From: Shewanella litoralis | Lineage (GTDB): Bacteria; Pseudomonadota; Gammaproteobacteria; Enterobacterales; Shewanellaceae | Assembly: GCF_009828585.1 (NCBI RefSeq) | Contig: NZ_WSRZ01000002.1 | Span: forward strand, 248,001-312,000 | Direction of reading: 5' to 3' | Length of the DNA stretch: 64,000 bases | Shown here: positions 9,701 to 18,180 of the stretch, one piece after another | Layout: each line of letters starts with the position of its first letter | How positions within the stretch are numbered: position 1 is the first letter of the stretch | The notes under the pieces: model-generated | What the model was told of the DNA's origin: nothing | What the model saw: only the letters and a program-made list of their open reading frames with translations | Databases searched by the model: none | Made by a program: the position numbers and the translations under genes

Positions 9701-9871
9701 GCTGGCGCCGAAACGCGCTTCGTGATTGGGGTTGTGGTGTTATCAGGTATTTTACTGGCAACCTTCTTTACCTTAATCGTGATACCTGTAGCTTACAGCT
9801 TATTTGCGCGTAACAGCAGTTCGCCTGAAGCGGTGGCTAAGCAGTTAGAAATCGAATTAAAAGAAGACTAA
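6776..9871 (+). CDS. RND efflux transporter permease (AcrB/MexF-type, HAE1 family)
   Basis: The 1031-residue product has the full inner-membrane RND layout: TM1, a large periplasmic loop, TM2-7, a second loop and TM8-12. The proton-relay residues are intact: the Asp-Asp pair in 'GMVVDDAIVMLENI' (TM4) and the lysine in 'GLAAKNGILIVEF' (TM10). It should export hydrophobic or amphiphilic compounds using the proton gradient; the substrate cannot be told from sequence. It is translationally coupled to the adaptor upstream. A terminator lies 20 bases after the stop. Confidence 0.96.
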   Translation: MILTDLSVKRPVFASVISILLIVLGLVSFDKLPLREYPNIDPPIVSVETSYRGASASVVESRITQLVEDQISGVEGIRHISSSSSDGRSSVTIEFDINRDIEAATNDVRDRISGLLEQLPEEADSPSIFKANGSDEVIMWLNLVSDQMDTLQLTDYANRYLVDRFSVIDGVSTLRLGGGKVYALRIWIDRQALASRNLTVSDVEDALRSENVELPAGSIESKERHFTVRLDRVFKTAEDFSNLVITQGDDGYLVKLGDVAKVEIGSEEERIIFRGNKESMIGLGVSKQSTANTLEVARAANALVDKLNPTLPAGMEIKRSYDSSVFIEASIDEVYQTLFIAMILVIVVIYLFLGSVRAMLIPAITVPVSLLATFIVLYALGYTINLLTLLAMILAIGMVVDDAIVMLENIHRRIEEGDSPLKAAFLGAREVAFAVVATTLVLVAVFMPITFLEGDLGKLFKEFAVTMSAAVIFSSIVALTLTPMMCSKLLKPADQDPWLVKQVDKMMDKLSDWYLITLNTGMKRPVMVSLVVLIAFGLSGYLLNKVPQEFAPQEDRGAMFLMVNGPQGASFEYIEKYMDEVEGRLMPMVESGDIKRLLIRAPRGFGTASDFSNGMAIIVLEDWAERRSANEIIVEIRERLADLAGIRAFPIMRQAFGRGVGKPVQFVIGGPSYEELAEWRDIMLEKAKDNHNIVGLDHDYQETKPQLRVLIDRERAADLGVSVSHIGRTLESMLGSRLVTTFMRDGEEYDVIVEGNRENQSTATDMENIYVRSDRTQELIPLSNLVSIEEFADASSLNRYNRMRSITLEANLGADYSLGEALDYMNTLAATYLPAEAVISYKGPSLDYQESGSSMNFVFLLALGIVFLVLAAQFESYIHPMVIMLTVPLATLGALVGLWVTGQSINIYSQIGIIMLVGLAAKNGILIVEFSNQLRDRGVEFQQAVLQASTQRLRPILMTGITTAAGAIPLVIASGAGAETRFVIGVVVLSGILLATFFTLIVIPVAYSLFARNSSSPEAVAKQLEIELKED

Positions 9872-9890
9872 TAGCGGCTCACAAGCGCTA

Positions 9891-9922
9891 AAAAGCCAGT
9901 CATGTCAATGACTGGCTTTTTT
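9891..9922 (+). terminator. Rho-independent terminator after the RND operon
   Basis: A perfect 13-bp stem (AAAAGCCAGTCAT/ATGACTGGCTTTT) with a GTCA loop is followed by further T residues. The leading A-run means it could also act on the opposite strand, where the thioesterase gene ends at 9961. Confidence 0.9.
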
Positions 9923-9960
9923 GTTTGTATTGTCTCATCCTGAAATGTGTTAACACATAA

Positions 9961-10392
9961 TTAAGGGCGAATAATCAAACATGTCGCGGTAGCAGTAGCG
10001 AGTAACTTACCATCTTCGGTGGTTAAGGTACCTTCTGAAATACCTAATGATTTAGACAAATTCATTAAGTTACCCTTGGCAATTAAACGTTGATTTTTCG
10101 GTACTGGACGCACCATTTTAATGTTTAAATCAATGGTTGAGTAACTCACGCCTGCTGGCAATGCCGAATGCACGGCGCACGCGGTGACTGTGTCTAATAC
10201 TGTTGCCGCAAAGCCGCCGTGTACACCGCCCATGGGATTAAGATGGCGTTCATTTGCAAAGGCTTCAAACATCACGTTGCCTTCATTGACCTCGATGGGC
10301 TTCATCGGAATCACTTCGCTAATTGAAGGGGCAGGGATGTCGCCATTTAATATGGCTTGCATTTGTTGTAATCCAGTGAGATTTTTCATCAT
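9961..10392 (-). CDS. PaaI-family hotdog-fold acyl-CoA thioesterase
   Basis: The 143-residue product has the PaaI/YbgC-like hotdog motif 'NPMGGVHGGFAATVLDT', with His58-Gly59-Gly60 and Asp67 in the expected places. Such enzymes hydrolyse acyl- or aryl-CoA thioesters; the substrate is not predictable here. It sits immediately downstream of fadE on the same strand, which suggests a link to fatty-acid metabolism, but a terminator lies between them. The start is ATG at 10392 or the adjacent ATG at 10389. Confidence 0.85.
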   Translation of the reverse strand: MMKNLTGLQQMQAILNGDIPAPSISEVIPMKPIEVNEGNVMFEAFANERHLNPMGGVHGGFAATVLDTVTACAVHSALPAGVSYSTIDLNIKMVRPVPKNQRLIAKGNLMNLSKSLGISEGTLTTEDGKLLATATATCLIIRP

Positions 10393-10431
10393 TATCCTTT
10401 ACGATTTATGTCATTCACATTTTTTAGCGAT

Positions 10432-10464
10432 AAAAAAAGGCAAAGCGCATGCTTTACCTTTTTT
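10432..10464 (-). terminator. Terminator after fadE
   Basis: An A-rich/T-rich hairpin with near-perfect stem (AAAAAAGG-AAAGC paired with GCTTT-CCTTTTTT) and a short GCAT loop. On the minus strand it ends in a T-run, 17 bases after the fadE stop at 10481. Confidence 0.8.
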
Positions 10465-10480
10465 AACATCAGCTTAGTGA

Positions 10481-12928
10481 TTAAGCTGCTTTTTCTTGCT
10501 TAGCTTTTGGGGCAAGTTGAGCACGTAATTCTTCAGTGTCAAAATCATCAACGTTAATTGATTTAAGACGACCAATTTCAGCACGTTCTAGTAAAGCGAT
10601 TTCGCTGTCGCTTAACACACCTAGCGCTTTACCTTCTGCAGCAACTTTATCTAACCACATAAATGGTAGACGTTTACCCGCAGCCTTACAGACTTTGTCA
10701 TACAGTGGTTCTGCAGCAAGAATATCTTTAAAGGTTTGTTCTTGAATACCCACGGCGTTGAACTCTGATGGGGTCCAGAATTGGCCTTTACCTAAACGAT
10801 CTCGGCTCGCACATGGCGTTTGCATGATCTTAGCCACTTTGTGATCCAATACATCGCTTGGGCGCTTAATAGGGCGACCGAATGGGAAGATTACCGCACG
10901 TAGTGCAATACCTAGACCCATTGGGAAGTTGTTAAGCAAGTCGTCTAATGAATCTTGTAACTTGTATAACGAATCTTCTACAGCCCATTGTACTAAAGGT
11001 AAATCTTCGGTTAAACGACCATCGTCTTCATAACGTTTTAGCGTGGCAGAAGTCAGATACAACTGGCTTAATAAATCACCTAAACGTGCAGAAATACGCT
11101 CTTTGCGTTTAAGGTTGCCACCTAACGTTGCCATGGCTAAGTCAGACAATAACGCTAAGTTAGCACTGAAACGGTTCATCTGCTGATAGTAGCGCTTGGT
11201 TTTATCTGAATAAGGGCTATTCGAGAAATAAGATGAGGTTAAGCCCATCCAGAAGCTACGAATAAAGTTAGACGTTGCAAAACCAATATGACCAAAGATA
11301 GCTGAGTCGAAGTTATCTAAACCACGGCTAGCATCAGTATCAAATGCAGATTCCATTTCGGCCAATACATATGGATGACAGCGGATGGCACCTTGTCCAT
11401 AAATAATCATTGAACGAGTTAGAATGTTTGCGCCTTCAACCGTAATGGCAATAGGCGCCGCTTGATAGCCACGGCCTAAATAGTTATTTGGGCCAAGACA
11501 CACGCCTTTACCGCCGTGAATGTCCATTGCATCAATGACGCACTTTTGCATTCTGTCAGTTAAGTGGTATTTAACGATGGCAGAAATTACCGATGGTTTT
11601 TCACCTAAATCGATAGCTGTCGTGGTTAATGTTGCTACAGCATCCATTAAATAAGCGTTACCGCCAATACGTGCCATTGGCTCTTCGATGCCTTCTAACT
11701 TACCGATAGGTAATTTAAATTGACGACGAATACGCGCATAGGCACCTGTTGCTACTGCAGCAGTTTTAACGCCACCGGCAGAGTTTGACGGCAGGGTAAT
11801 ACCACGGCCAACAGATAAACATTCAACCAACATTCTCCAACCCTGGCCGGCCATTTCTGGTCCACCAATGATGAAGCTTAATGGTACAAACACTTCGTTA
11901 CCGCGTGTTGGTCCATTTTGGAACATACAGTTCAGTGGGAAATGACGACGACCAGTTTCAACACCTGGGATATCGGTAGGAATAAGGGCACAAGTGATGC
12001 CTAATTCTTCTTTATCGCCTAGTAGATGCTCTGGATCGCGCAGTTTAAACGCAAGGCCTAATACTGTTGCTACAGGTGCGAGAGTAATGTAACGCTTGTT
12101 CCACGTTAGCTTCATACCAAGCACTTCTTCGCCCTGGAATTCACCTTTACATACCACTCCAAAATCTGGAATAGAGCCAGCGTCACTGCCTGCTTCTGGG
12201 CTGGTTAGTGCAAAACATGGCACTTCTAAGCCTTTAGCTAAACGGGGTAAATAGTGATCTTGCTGTTCTTTAGTACCATAGTGCTGTAATAGCTCACCAG
12301 GGCCTAATGAGTTAGGTACACCGACTGTTGAAGCCAGTTCACTGCTCACGCCAGCCAATTTCTGTAATACACAAGACTGCGCATAAGCTGAGTATTCTAA
12401 GCCGCCGTATTTTTTCTTAATGATCATGGCAAAGAAGCCATTGTCTTTAAGGTATTGCCATACGTCTTGTGGCAAGTCACCCAACACATGTGACACCTGG
12501 TGTTGATTGAGCATTTTACACACTTCTTCAACAGGGCCGTCTAAGAAAGCCTGTTCGTCTGCGGTTAAGCGCGCTTTAGGGTAATTATGAAGTTTGCTCC
12601 AGTTAGGATTACCGGCAAACAAGTCAGCTTCCCACCAGGTGGTACCCGCTTCGATAGCTTCTTTTTCGGTAGAAGACATCTCTGGCATAATGCCGCGATA
12701 AACTTTTAACAGTGGACGACTGATAAAATTCTGTCTAAACGATTTGATATTTAGTGGTAGTGCGATAACCAGGAATACTATCCAGGCAATTACACCAATA
12801 ATGTCCATTGTGCTGCCAACGACTAACACAACTGCCGCAGCAATTGTGGTCGATAATAGCGATACACGAAGGTATGCCATAGCGCCGAGCACAAAGATCA
12901 TCGCGATGATCCAAAGTAGGGTGGTCAC
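10481..12928 (-). CDS. fadE: Acyl-CoA dehydrogenase FadE
   Basis: The 815-residue length equals that of E. coli FadE (814). Two hydrophobic segments lie within the first 60 residues, followed by N-terminal helical, beta and C-terminal FAD-binding acyl-CoA dehydrogenase domains and the extended FadE-specific C-terminus. It catalyses the first oxidation step of fatty-acid beta-oxidation. The start is a GTG preceded by a strong AAGGAG sequence on the minus strand; no ATG fits better. A PsrA-like palindrome lies about 130 bp upstream. A paralogue of 758 residues is encoded at 29773-32049 next to the PsrA-type regulator gene. The gene is divergent from yafJ; in E. coli fadE and yafJ are also close. 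Confidence 0.96.
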   Translation of the reverse strand: MTTLLWIIAMIFVLGAMAYLRVSLLSTTIAAAVVLVVGSTMDIIGVIAWIVFLVIALPLNIKSFRQNFISRPLLKVYRGIMPEMSSTEKEAIEAGTTWWEADLFAGNPNWSKLHNYPKARLTADEQAFLDGPVEEVCKMLNQHQVSHVLGDLPQDVWQYLKDNGFFAMIIKKKYGGLEYSAYAQSCVLQKLAGVSSELASTVGVPNSLGPGELLQHYGTKEQQDHYLPRLAKGLEVPCFALTSPEAGSDAGSIPDFGVVCKGEFQGEEVLGMKLTWNKRYITLAPVATVLGLAFKLRDPEHLLGDKEELGITCALIPTDIPGVETGRRHFPLNCMFQNGPTRGNEVFVPLSFIIGGPEMAGQGWRMLVECLSVGRGITLPSNSAGGVKTAAVATGAYARIRRQFKLPIGKLEGIEEPMARIGGNAYLMDAVATLTTTAIDLGEKPSVISAIVKYHLTDRMQKCVIDAMDIHGGKGVCLGPNNYLGRGYQAAPIAITVEGANILTRSMIIYGQGAIRCHPYVLAEMESAFDTDASRGLDNFDSAIFGHIGFATSNFIRSFWMGLTSSYFSNSPYSDKTKRYYQQMNRFSANLALLSDLAMATLGGNLKRKERISARLGDLLSQLYLTSATLKRYEDDGRLTEDLPLVQWAVEDSLYKLQDSLDDLLNNFPMGLGIALRAVIFPFGRPIKRPSDVLDHKVAKIMQTPCASRDRLGKGQFWTPSEFNAVGIQEQTFKDILAAEPLYDKVCKAAGKRLPFMWLDKVAAEGKALGVLSDSEIALLERAEIGRLKSINVDDFDTEELRAQLAPKAKQEKAA

Positions 12929-13059
12929 TGTACTTCTCCTTAAAGCTATTTATGTAGACAAGAAATAGCTTATTTATTATTGATCTCATTCACAGGAAAT
13001 CTTGTGGTCAGACCTGTGTCACATAAAAGTTAACCTGATGTAGCCTTGAATACAAGTGT

Positions 13060-13081
13060 TTTTCAAACAATTGTTTAAAAA
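13060..13081. promoter_or_regulatory. Putative PsrA operator in the fadE/yafJ intergenic region
   Basis: A 22-bp palindrome with one mismatched pair has the core CAAAC-AATT-GTTTA, inside A/T-rich arms. This fits the AAAC-N4-GTTT form known for PsrA-family fatty-acid regulators and matches the operator on the psrA promoter at 29081-29106. It lies about 130 bp before fadE and about 107 bp before yafJ. Binding is inferred. Confidence 0.65.
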
Positions 13082-13187
13082 TTTGTGTGTTTGAAATGTT
13101 CCACTCAATAAGCATAGTAGATACAATACGTTCGACTTATTAAAATCGGTCAAAATGGCTCAGTTTTACAACCATAAAGGCAAGTGA

Positions 13188-13967
13188 ATGTGCGAATTAC
13201 TGGCGATGAGTGCCAATGTGCCAACAGATATTGTGTTCAGTTTTACAGGCTTAGCCGAACGAGGCGGGGTGACAGGACCGCATGTTGATGGCTGGGGAAT
13301 AACCTTTTATGAAGGCAAAGGTAATCGTACATTTAAAGATGCTTGCCCGAGCAGCAAATCTCATATTGCCGAGTTAATTAAGTCTTACCCGATTAAAAGC
13401 GAAATTGTGGTGAGCCATATTCGTCAGGCTAATCGAGGTTGTGTATCTTTAGTTAACACACACCCGTTTACCCGAGAGTTATGGGGCCGTTATTGGACCT
13501 ATGCTCATAATGGCCAATTAACGGGGTATGAGAAAAAATTTGCTGGTGTAACACGCTTTCAACCTGTGGGTGACACTGACAGTGAATTGGCATTTTGTTG
13601 GATTTTAGAATCGGTCGTTAAGCACTTTGGTGAGCAAGAACCTCAGGATATGCAGCTGGTGTTTGACTATATTGCCACGCTCGCTGATGAAATACGTGCG
13701 CTAGGTGTGTTTAATATGCTGCTCAGTAACGGTATCGATTTAATGGCCTATTGCACCAATAATTTGTGCCATATCACCCGCCGTGCTCCGTTTGGTAAGG
13801 CCACCCTCATTGATACCGATGTGGTGATTGATTTTAGTCAAGAAACCACGCCAAATGACGTGGTTACTGTGATCGCAACTCGGCCGTTAACCAACAATGA
13901 AAATTGGGTTGTCTTAGCCCCAGGGCAATGGAAGCTGTTTCGCAAAGGTGAGTTAGTCCTCAGCTAG
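13188..13967 (+). CDS. yafJ: Class II glutamine amidotransferase, YafJ family
   Basis: The 259-residue product starts 'MCELLAMSA', so Met removal would expose Cys2 as the N-terminal nucleophile of a class II glutaminase. Other Ntn-hydrolase motifs are present, such as 'DGWGITFYEGKG' and 'HNGQL'. The family is a stand-alone glutaminase domain with no synthase partner and its physiological substrate is not established. The 3' end overlaps the convergent DUF3108 gene by 15 bp, with no room for a terminator between them. Confidence 0.9.
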   Translation: MCELLAMSANVPTDIVFSFTGLAERGGVTGPHVDGWGITFYEGKGNRTFKDACPSSKSHIAELIKSYPIKSEIVVSHIRQANRGCVSLVNTHPFTRELWGRYWTYAHNGQLTGYEKKFAGVTRFQPVGDTDSELAFCWILESVVKHFGEQEPQDMQLVFDYIATLADEIRALGVFNMLLSNGIDLMAYCTNNLCHITRRAPFGKATLIDTDVVIDFSQETTPNDVVTVIATRPLTNNENWVVLAPGQWKLFRKGELVLS

Positions 13968-14957
13968 CTGTTTGATTTCATCGAGTTCAGATTCACTGAT
14001 CTCAGCTTGACTGTCACTCTCGCTTGCCTGTGTCTCTAATACTGCAGAGCCATCTGTTAACGGGCCATCAATCACTATCGGTGTCATGGGTGGCAACGGC
14101 TTTTCGAAATGGTAGCTGGCAAGTTGAATGTCTAGTTGCTTACTGCCTTTTGAAAAATGGCTCAATCTTACTGGTAAATAAGCTAAATCGGGCGCCATCC
14201 AAAAATAGGTTTGGCGCTTTTTCGCTTTCTTCGCTTCGCGAATCACTTCGACTTTAACTGTGTCATAGGTGCCGCTGTTAAGTGTGAGGGTTTCTTTACC
14301 TAATACTCTAAATTGATAATCATCCACTTCTTTTTCTTTAACCATTTTATAATCTAATGGTCTGGTATTTGCGGCTAAGTCCATTCTAAATTGCAGTTGC
14401 ACCATCAATGGGTCGAATATGTTCTCTTCATAGGGCAGCTTTAATGCTTCTTGCTTATAAATGGTGTGAATAAACGCCTGGGCTTTAGCAAATGCCGTTT
14501 GTTCAGTGTAATCACTGCCGGTACCTGTGCGTTCATGGGTATAGCGAAAAGGGACCAGTTTACCATTTTCAAGCGTGAACTCGCTTTTAAGGTGACGCTC
14601 ATCGGATAACATTAATAAGCTGACGTCACTGTCAAACTCATAAACATAATAGCCGCTGTCTGTGGCAGGGAGCCGATAGTTGGCTTCCCCCAACTCGATG
14701 CTGCCATAATAGACCGTATATTTTGCGGTATGGGCTGTTAAGGGGGCTAAAATTGCCGCTTGTAGGTCCACGCTCACCTGAGTGGCTGGATTGAGTTGTT
14801 CACTTTTTTCGGCAATGGCTAAGGCTTCTTCGGTGCTTAGTTGTGCTGTCGACTCTGCATCAGTGACGAGTTGTGTTTGCTGTTCAGCAGCATGACCATA
14901 CACCACAGGGCTAAGACAGAACATCATCGTGATTAAGCGAGTTAATTTGTTGATCAA
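13953..14957 (-). CDS. DUF3108 domain protein, exported
   Basis: The 334-residue product begins with a signal peptide ('LTRLITMMFCLSPVVYGHA'), then a DUF3108 domain covering most of the middle ('YTVYYGSIELGEANYRLP', 'RTGTGSDYTEQTAF', 'YFWMAPDLAYLPVRL'). The C-terminal tail is acidic and rich in Ser and Glu. The start is a TTG preceded by GAGG on the minus strand; using the internal ATG at 14927 would shorten the signal peptide to an implausible length. The function of DUF3108 proteins is not known to me; a beta-rich periplasmic protein is the most I can infer. Confidence 0.8.
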   Translation of the reverse strand: MINKLTRLITMMFCLSPVVYGHAAEQQTQLVTDAESTAQLSTEEALAIAEKSEQLNPATQVSVDLQAAILAPLTAHTAKYTVYYGSIELGEANYRLPATDSGYYVYEFDSDVSLLMLSDERHLKSEFTLENGKLVPFRYTHERTGTGSDYTEQTAFAKAQAFIHTIYKQEALKLPYEENIFDPLMVQLQFRMDLAANTRPLDYKMVKEKEVDDYQFRVLGKETLTLNSGTYDTVKVEVIREAKKAKKRQTYFWMAPDLAYLPVRLSHFSKGSKQLDIQLASYHFEKPLPPMTPIVIDGPLTDGSAVLETQASESDSQAEISESELDEIKQLAED

Positions 14958-14999
14958 TGTATCAGTACCTCACCAGTCAATAAAGTTAATAGCGTCAAA

Positions 15000-15344
15000 T
15001 TAAAAAGGCAGTGTCATCACTAGCGTAGCAATATCGGGTTTCCATTGATATTGAGACAACGAAATCTTGCCCGCGTTCACTGTGATGCCTTCTAATCTCA
15101 GTAGTTCTTGTTGTGTACGAAATGGCTCAGTGTCTTTTGCAAATGAAATTTTACCTTGGCTGTTAATGACACGATGCCAGGGCAGCAATAAGTGTTCAGG
15201 TGCGAGTTTTAGTGCTCTTGATACATATCGAGCTCGACCAGGAAGTCCCGCTAAATCCGCGACTATTCCATAAGGTAACACAGAGCCGTGAGGGATAAGA
15301 TTAACAATAAACCATATTCGCTCCATAGGCGTCAGTTTTGACAT
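15000..15344 (-). CDS. Alkyltransferase-like (Atl) DNA base-flipping protein, MGMT family
   Basis: The 114-residue product is the DNA-binding half of O6-alkylguanine-DNA alkyltransferase. The active-site cysteine of the PCHRV motif is replaced by tryptophan ('PWHRVI', Trp56), the hallmark of Atl proteins. Tyr25 in 'VLPYGIVADLAG' and the Arg37/Arg39 region should provide base flipping. Atl proteins recognise O6-alkylguanine and direct nucleotide excision repair to it rather than repairing it themselves. The E. coli relative is YbaZ. It is preceded by a gene-free 130 bp and lies downstream of trhA on the same strand. Confidence 0.9.
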   Translation of the reverse strand: MSKLTPMERIWFIVNLIPHGSVLPYGIVADLAGLPGRARYVSRALKLAPEHLLLPWHRVINSQGKISFAKDTEPFRTQQELLRLEGITVNAGKISLSQYQWKPDIATLVMTLPF

Positions 15345-15474
15345 GGGCTTCCATTGGGTTGTACTACGGTGTGTATTAGCAATAGATGATAGAAAAACTG
15401 CGGTGAATGTACAACCGCAAATTTTTAAATAATAGTAATGTAACTTAATGGGTTACTGCAGTAGGTTAATCAAT

Positions 15475-16158
15475 TTATAGCACAGTGAGGTAGATACACA
15501 AAAAGTGGCTGAACGCGCCGCCTAAGACAAACATATGCCAAATGGCATGATTAAACGGAATACGTTTGCCAACATAAAAGATGACCCCAAGGCTATAAAA
15601 CAGACCGCCAGCGAGTAATAAACTGATGCCTAGGTCACTCATTTGAGTTTTTAAATCGCCCATAACAGTGACACATAGCCAGCCCATAATTAAATATAGC
15701 AGTACACTAAAGACTTTAAAGCGCCCAATAAATAAGGTTTTAAAAATGATGCCGCCCAGGGCAAGTGTCCAAATGGCAATGAGCACTGTTGTTGCTTGCG
15801 CGCTTTGAAGGCTTATTAGCATCATAGGGGTATAAGTGCCGGCGATTAACGTATAAATGGCGCAATGATCTGCCATTTTAAAGCGTTTACGCCACACAAC
15901 ACTTTGGCTGGAGTGATATAAGGTTGAAGCTAAAAACAGCACAATGATACTCAAACCGTACACTACCACACCGCTGATTTGTGCAAATGTTAATTCAGCA
16001 GGGGCTTTCAATAGCATCAGTACTAAACCCACAACACCTGCCACTACGCCAAACCCATGCGATATGGCATTCGCCCGTTCTTCCTTGTGGCAGTAGTCAG
16101 AAATAGATACGGATGTTGCAGATTGATTTGTTGATAAAGTATCAGTTAAAGAGTTCAT
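15475..16158 (-). CDS. trhA: Hemolysin III / PAQR family membrane protein TrhA
   Basis: The 227-residue product has seven hydrophobic segments and the PAQR/Hly-III histidine and aspartate residues: 'STLYHSS' near the end of TM2, 'DHCAIYTLIAG' in TM3 and 'HAIWHMFVLGGAFSHF' in TM7. These positions are thought to form a metal-dependent hydrolase-like site. E. coli TrhA (YqfA) affects membrane energetics and fluidity; hemolytic activity should not be assumed. The first 30 residues are a soluble, Ser/Thr-rich extension. Confidence 0.88.
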   Translation of the reverse strand: MNSLTDTLSTNQSATSVSISDYCHKEERANAISHGFGVVAGVVGLVLMLLKAPAELTFAQISGVVVYGLSIIVLFLASTLYHSSQSVVWRKRFKMADHCAIYTLIAGTYTPMMLISLQSAQATTVLIAIWTLALGGIIFKTLFIGRFKVFSVLLYLIMGWLCVTVMGDLKTQMSDLGISLLLAGGLFYSLGVIFYVGKRIPFNHAIWHMFVLGGAFSHFLCIYLTVL

Positions 16159-16511
16159 AATAGCCTGTTTGTAAACCTGGATGGATTTTCAGCAAAGCTA
16201 GTCTAGCAGCCTAGATCTTAAATAGCTATATTTAAGAGTACACGTGTAAGCTTAAGTGTTAGGGCTTATTTTTTTATGATTTTATTCAATCAATTAAAAT
16301 AGTCAGGTTAAACATTATTTATCAAAAAAGCCGTCTTACACGATAAATATAGTGCGCTGAAAGTCGCTAATCACGTTATACTTATTTAATATTTCTTGGC
16401 CAATCAGTCACGATGTCTGACATACACTTTTCCTCGCATCAGCGCCCAATTATAGAGCCCGGTAGTCGCGACATTGACCATACTGAGATGCCATGCGCTA
16501 AAGGTAACACT
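16159..16511. other. Intergenic region between trhA and a membrane protein gene
   Basis: The region is A/T-rich with no repeated element or hairpin terminator that I can support. The only open frame is an alternative 33-codon upstream extension of the next gene, from ATG 16413. Promoters for both divergent genes must lie here but none is clear by eye. Confidence 0.4.
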
Positions 16512-17024
16512 ATGAATACTGCAATGCCTAAACAAGATGCAGACCAAGAACACATTGACTTTAATCTCGATGTCACCCCTTTTATTCCCCCTGAAAATGA
16601 CGTTAAAGATGACAAGCAACTGCAACAGCACCAACAGCATGTCGCCGATGGGATTCAACTGCAGTTAACAGGTGCCATAGCAAGTAAAAGCGACAATAAT
16701 CAGCCATTATTAGATGATGACGACACTGAACCGCACGGTAATCGTATGCAAACAATATTGGCGCGATTAACGGGTAACAACAGTTGGGTTATTGTATTAA
16801 TGGTGCATGGGTTGGTGATTGCGCTAGCACTGATTTTCGGCAGGGCTGACATTAGTGGTTTAGCCGACATTCCACTTGAGCAAAAGGTCGAAAAACCGCT
16901 GCCACCTCTAAAAAGCTATTTAATTACTGAAGCCGAATACAACAAGTTAGTTGAGCGTGCCCAGCAAGCTGAACCCACAGAAGAATCAACAATGGGTGAG
17001 GCAAGTGATAAGCAAGCTAAATAA
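16512..17024 (+). CDS. Hypothetical single-pass inner-membrane protein
   Basis: I do not recognise this protein. From ATG 16512 it has 170 residues: an acidic, Gln/Asp-rich cytoplasmic part of about 90 residues, one transmembrane helix ('SWVIVLMVHGLVIALALIF'), and a short periplasmic tail with a 'KPLPPLKSYLITEAEYNKLV' segment. ATG 16512 is preferred because an AAGG sequence lies seven bases upstream; ATG 16413 would add 33 residues but has a weaker ribosome-binding site. The topology resembles small regulators of envelope proteases or assembly factors, but that is only a shape comparison. It is convergent with the rhombosortase gene. Confidence 0.65.
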   Translation: MNTAMPKQDADQEHIDFNLDVTPFIPPENDVKDDKQLQQHQQHVADGIQLQLTGAIASKSDNNQPLLDDDDTEPHGNRMQTILARLTGNNSWVIVLMVHGLVIALALIFGRADISGLADIPLEQKVEKPLPPLKSYLITEAEYNKLVERAQQAEPTEESTMGEASDKQAK

Positions 17025-17038
17025 CCTGAGATTAGGTT

Positions 17039-17068
17039 AAATAACGATGATGCCAAACATCGTTATTT
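17039..17068. terminator. Hairpin between convergent genes
   Basis: An 11-bp perfect inverted repeat (AAATAACGATG/CATCGTTATTT) with an 8-base loop lies between the membrane protein gene stop and the rhombosortase stop. It lacks a long T-run, so its efficiency as a terminator is doubtful. Confidence 0.5.
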
Positions 17069-17137
17069 ATCGCGGTGAGTGTTAATTAGCCCGTAGCGTC
17101 AAATACTTGAAAAAGATAACGCTGAAATCTATAGCCC

Positions 17138-17764
17138 TTAAGACAATTTATTATATTTAAAGCGGTTTGCGACAAAAGACCAGCATAATGCGCACAGTAA
17201 ACCACAAATAAGACCAATAAGATGGGACTCGGTCGCCACTCTTGCGCCAATCAACTCAGTCACGCTTTCTGTTGCGCCAAAGTATTGCTCGTATGCCACT
17301 TTGGCGATAACCCCGACCAGCAACAAATATCCTGAGTAGTAACCTTTGCGAATATCCATCATGGCGCCAAACGCAAATAGGCCATGAAGCATCCCGCTTA
17401 GGCCAACATAGGCTTTTAAGCTGGGGTAAAACAGATATAACCCTACACCTTCAAGTAAACACAAGCACACAAAGAGCAACACGAGCTTTTCTGGATGTCG
17501 TTTGTAGTGCACTTCATGTAAGAACACAATCACCCAAAAACCAGCCAAATTCATTAATAAATGCCACAGGTTGGTATGCAGCAAATTACCACTAAACAAA
17601 CGCCATACTTGACCTTGCGCAATATCGTCATAGCGATAACTGAAATAGTGGTCTATTGGAAAAAAAGCGGGGGTCGGGACATCAGCCGCAAACAGCAGGA
17701 TGCAGATGACACTGATCACCACTAAAAAATGATAAGGTCCAACTGAATGTGATTGTTTGGCCAA
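17138..17764 (-). CDS. Rhombosortase (rhomboid-family intramembrane serine protease)
   Basis: The 208-residue product has about six transmembrane segments and the rhomboid catalytic dyad: Ser123 in 'GLSGMLHG' and His180 in 'ESHLIGLICG'. The GLSGxLHG form and small size match the rhombosortase subfamily, which cleaves GlyGly-CTERM tails of exported proteins before surface attachment in Shewanella and Vibrio. The start is TTG, preceded by AGAGG on the minus strand five bases away; no ATG is available before TM1. No GlyGly-CTERM substrate is encoded in this window, as is normal for this unlinked enzyme. Confidence 0.85.
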   Translation of the reverse strand: MAKQSHSVGPYHFLVVISVICILLFAADVPTPAFFPIDHYFSYRYDDIAQGQVWRLFSGNLLHTNLWHLLMNLAGFWVIVFLHEVHYKRHPEKLVLLFVCLCLLEGVGLYLFYPSLKAYVGLSGMLHGLFAFGAMMDIRKGYYSGYLLLVGVIAKVAYEQYFGATESVTELIGARVATESHLIGLICGLLCALCWSFVANRFKYNKLS

Positions 17765-17831
17765 AATTACCTCTACATATTATCTGAAAGACGATTGTAA
17801 GCATCGGATCATCGATAATGAATTATAGTCA

Positions 17832-18096
17832 TATACCCAAACAACCTGAAAACACTCTATTTCAGCAAGAATTTACACGCGTTTATGCAAGGCATTGATT
17901 GCGGGTAATGGTATTCCCTTTCCAAAATCAATAACACAGCATAAACGCGTGTAAAACTTGCCCTTTGGGAGTTTCACCGTGTTCCCACTACGTTGTTGCG
18001 CTAATTTATAAGGTACCTACATTACCGCATTAACGCGCCTAGTATTGAAAACACGGTGAAGCTCTGAAACACGGATCTTCAAGTTGATTGGGTATA
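17832..18096. mobile_element. MITE-like non-coding element with TATACCC terminal inverted repeats
   Basis: The left end, TATACCCAAACAACCTGAA (17832-17850), and the right end, TTCAAGTTGATTGGGTATA (18078-18096), are inverted repeats with 16 of 19 positions matching. Two inner inverted repeats are present: one around ACGCGTTTATGC/GCATAAACGCGT, and one of CACCGTGTT with AACACGGTG. No gene is inside. This composite hairpin structure, with nothing to encode a transposase, is typical of MITEs. It occupies most of the 416-bp gap between the rhombosortase and queC genes. Confidence 0.7.
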
Positions 18097-18105
18097 GATG
18101 CGACA

Positions 18106-18126
18106 AAGGGATGTTGATCATCCCTT
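18106..18126 (-). terminator. Possible hairpin downstream of queC
   Basis: A perfect 8-bp stem, AAGGGATG with CATCCCTT and a 5-base loop, lies about 55 bases after the queC stop on the minus strand, just outside the MITE-like element. It lacks a T-run, so this is only a weak terminator candidate. Confidence 0.35.
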
Positions 18127-18180
18127 CAAAGCAGTAATTGATTTACAACACGTCGATAGATATGCCTTCAATAAGAGGTG

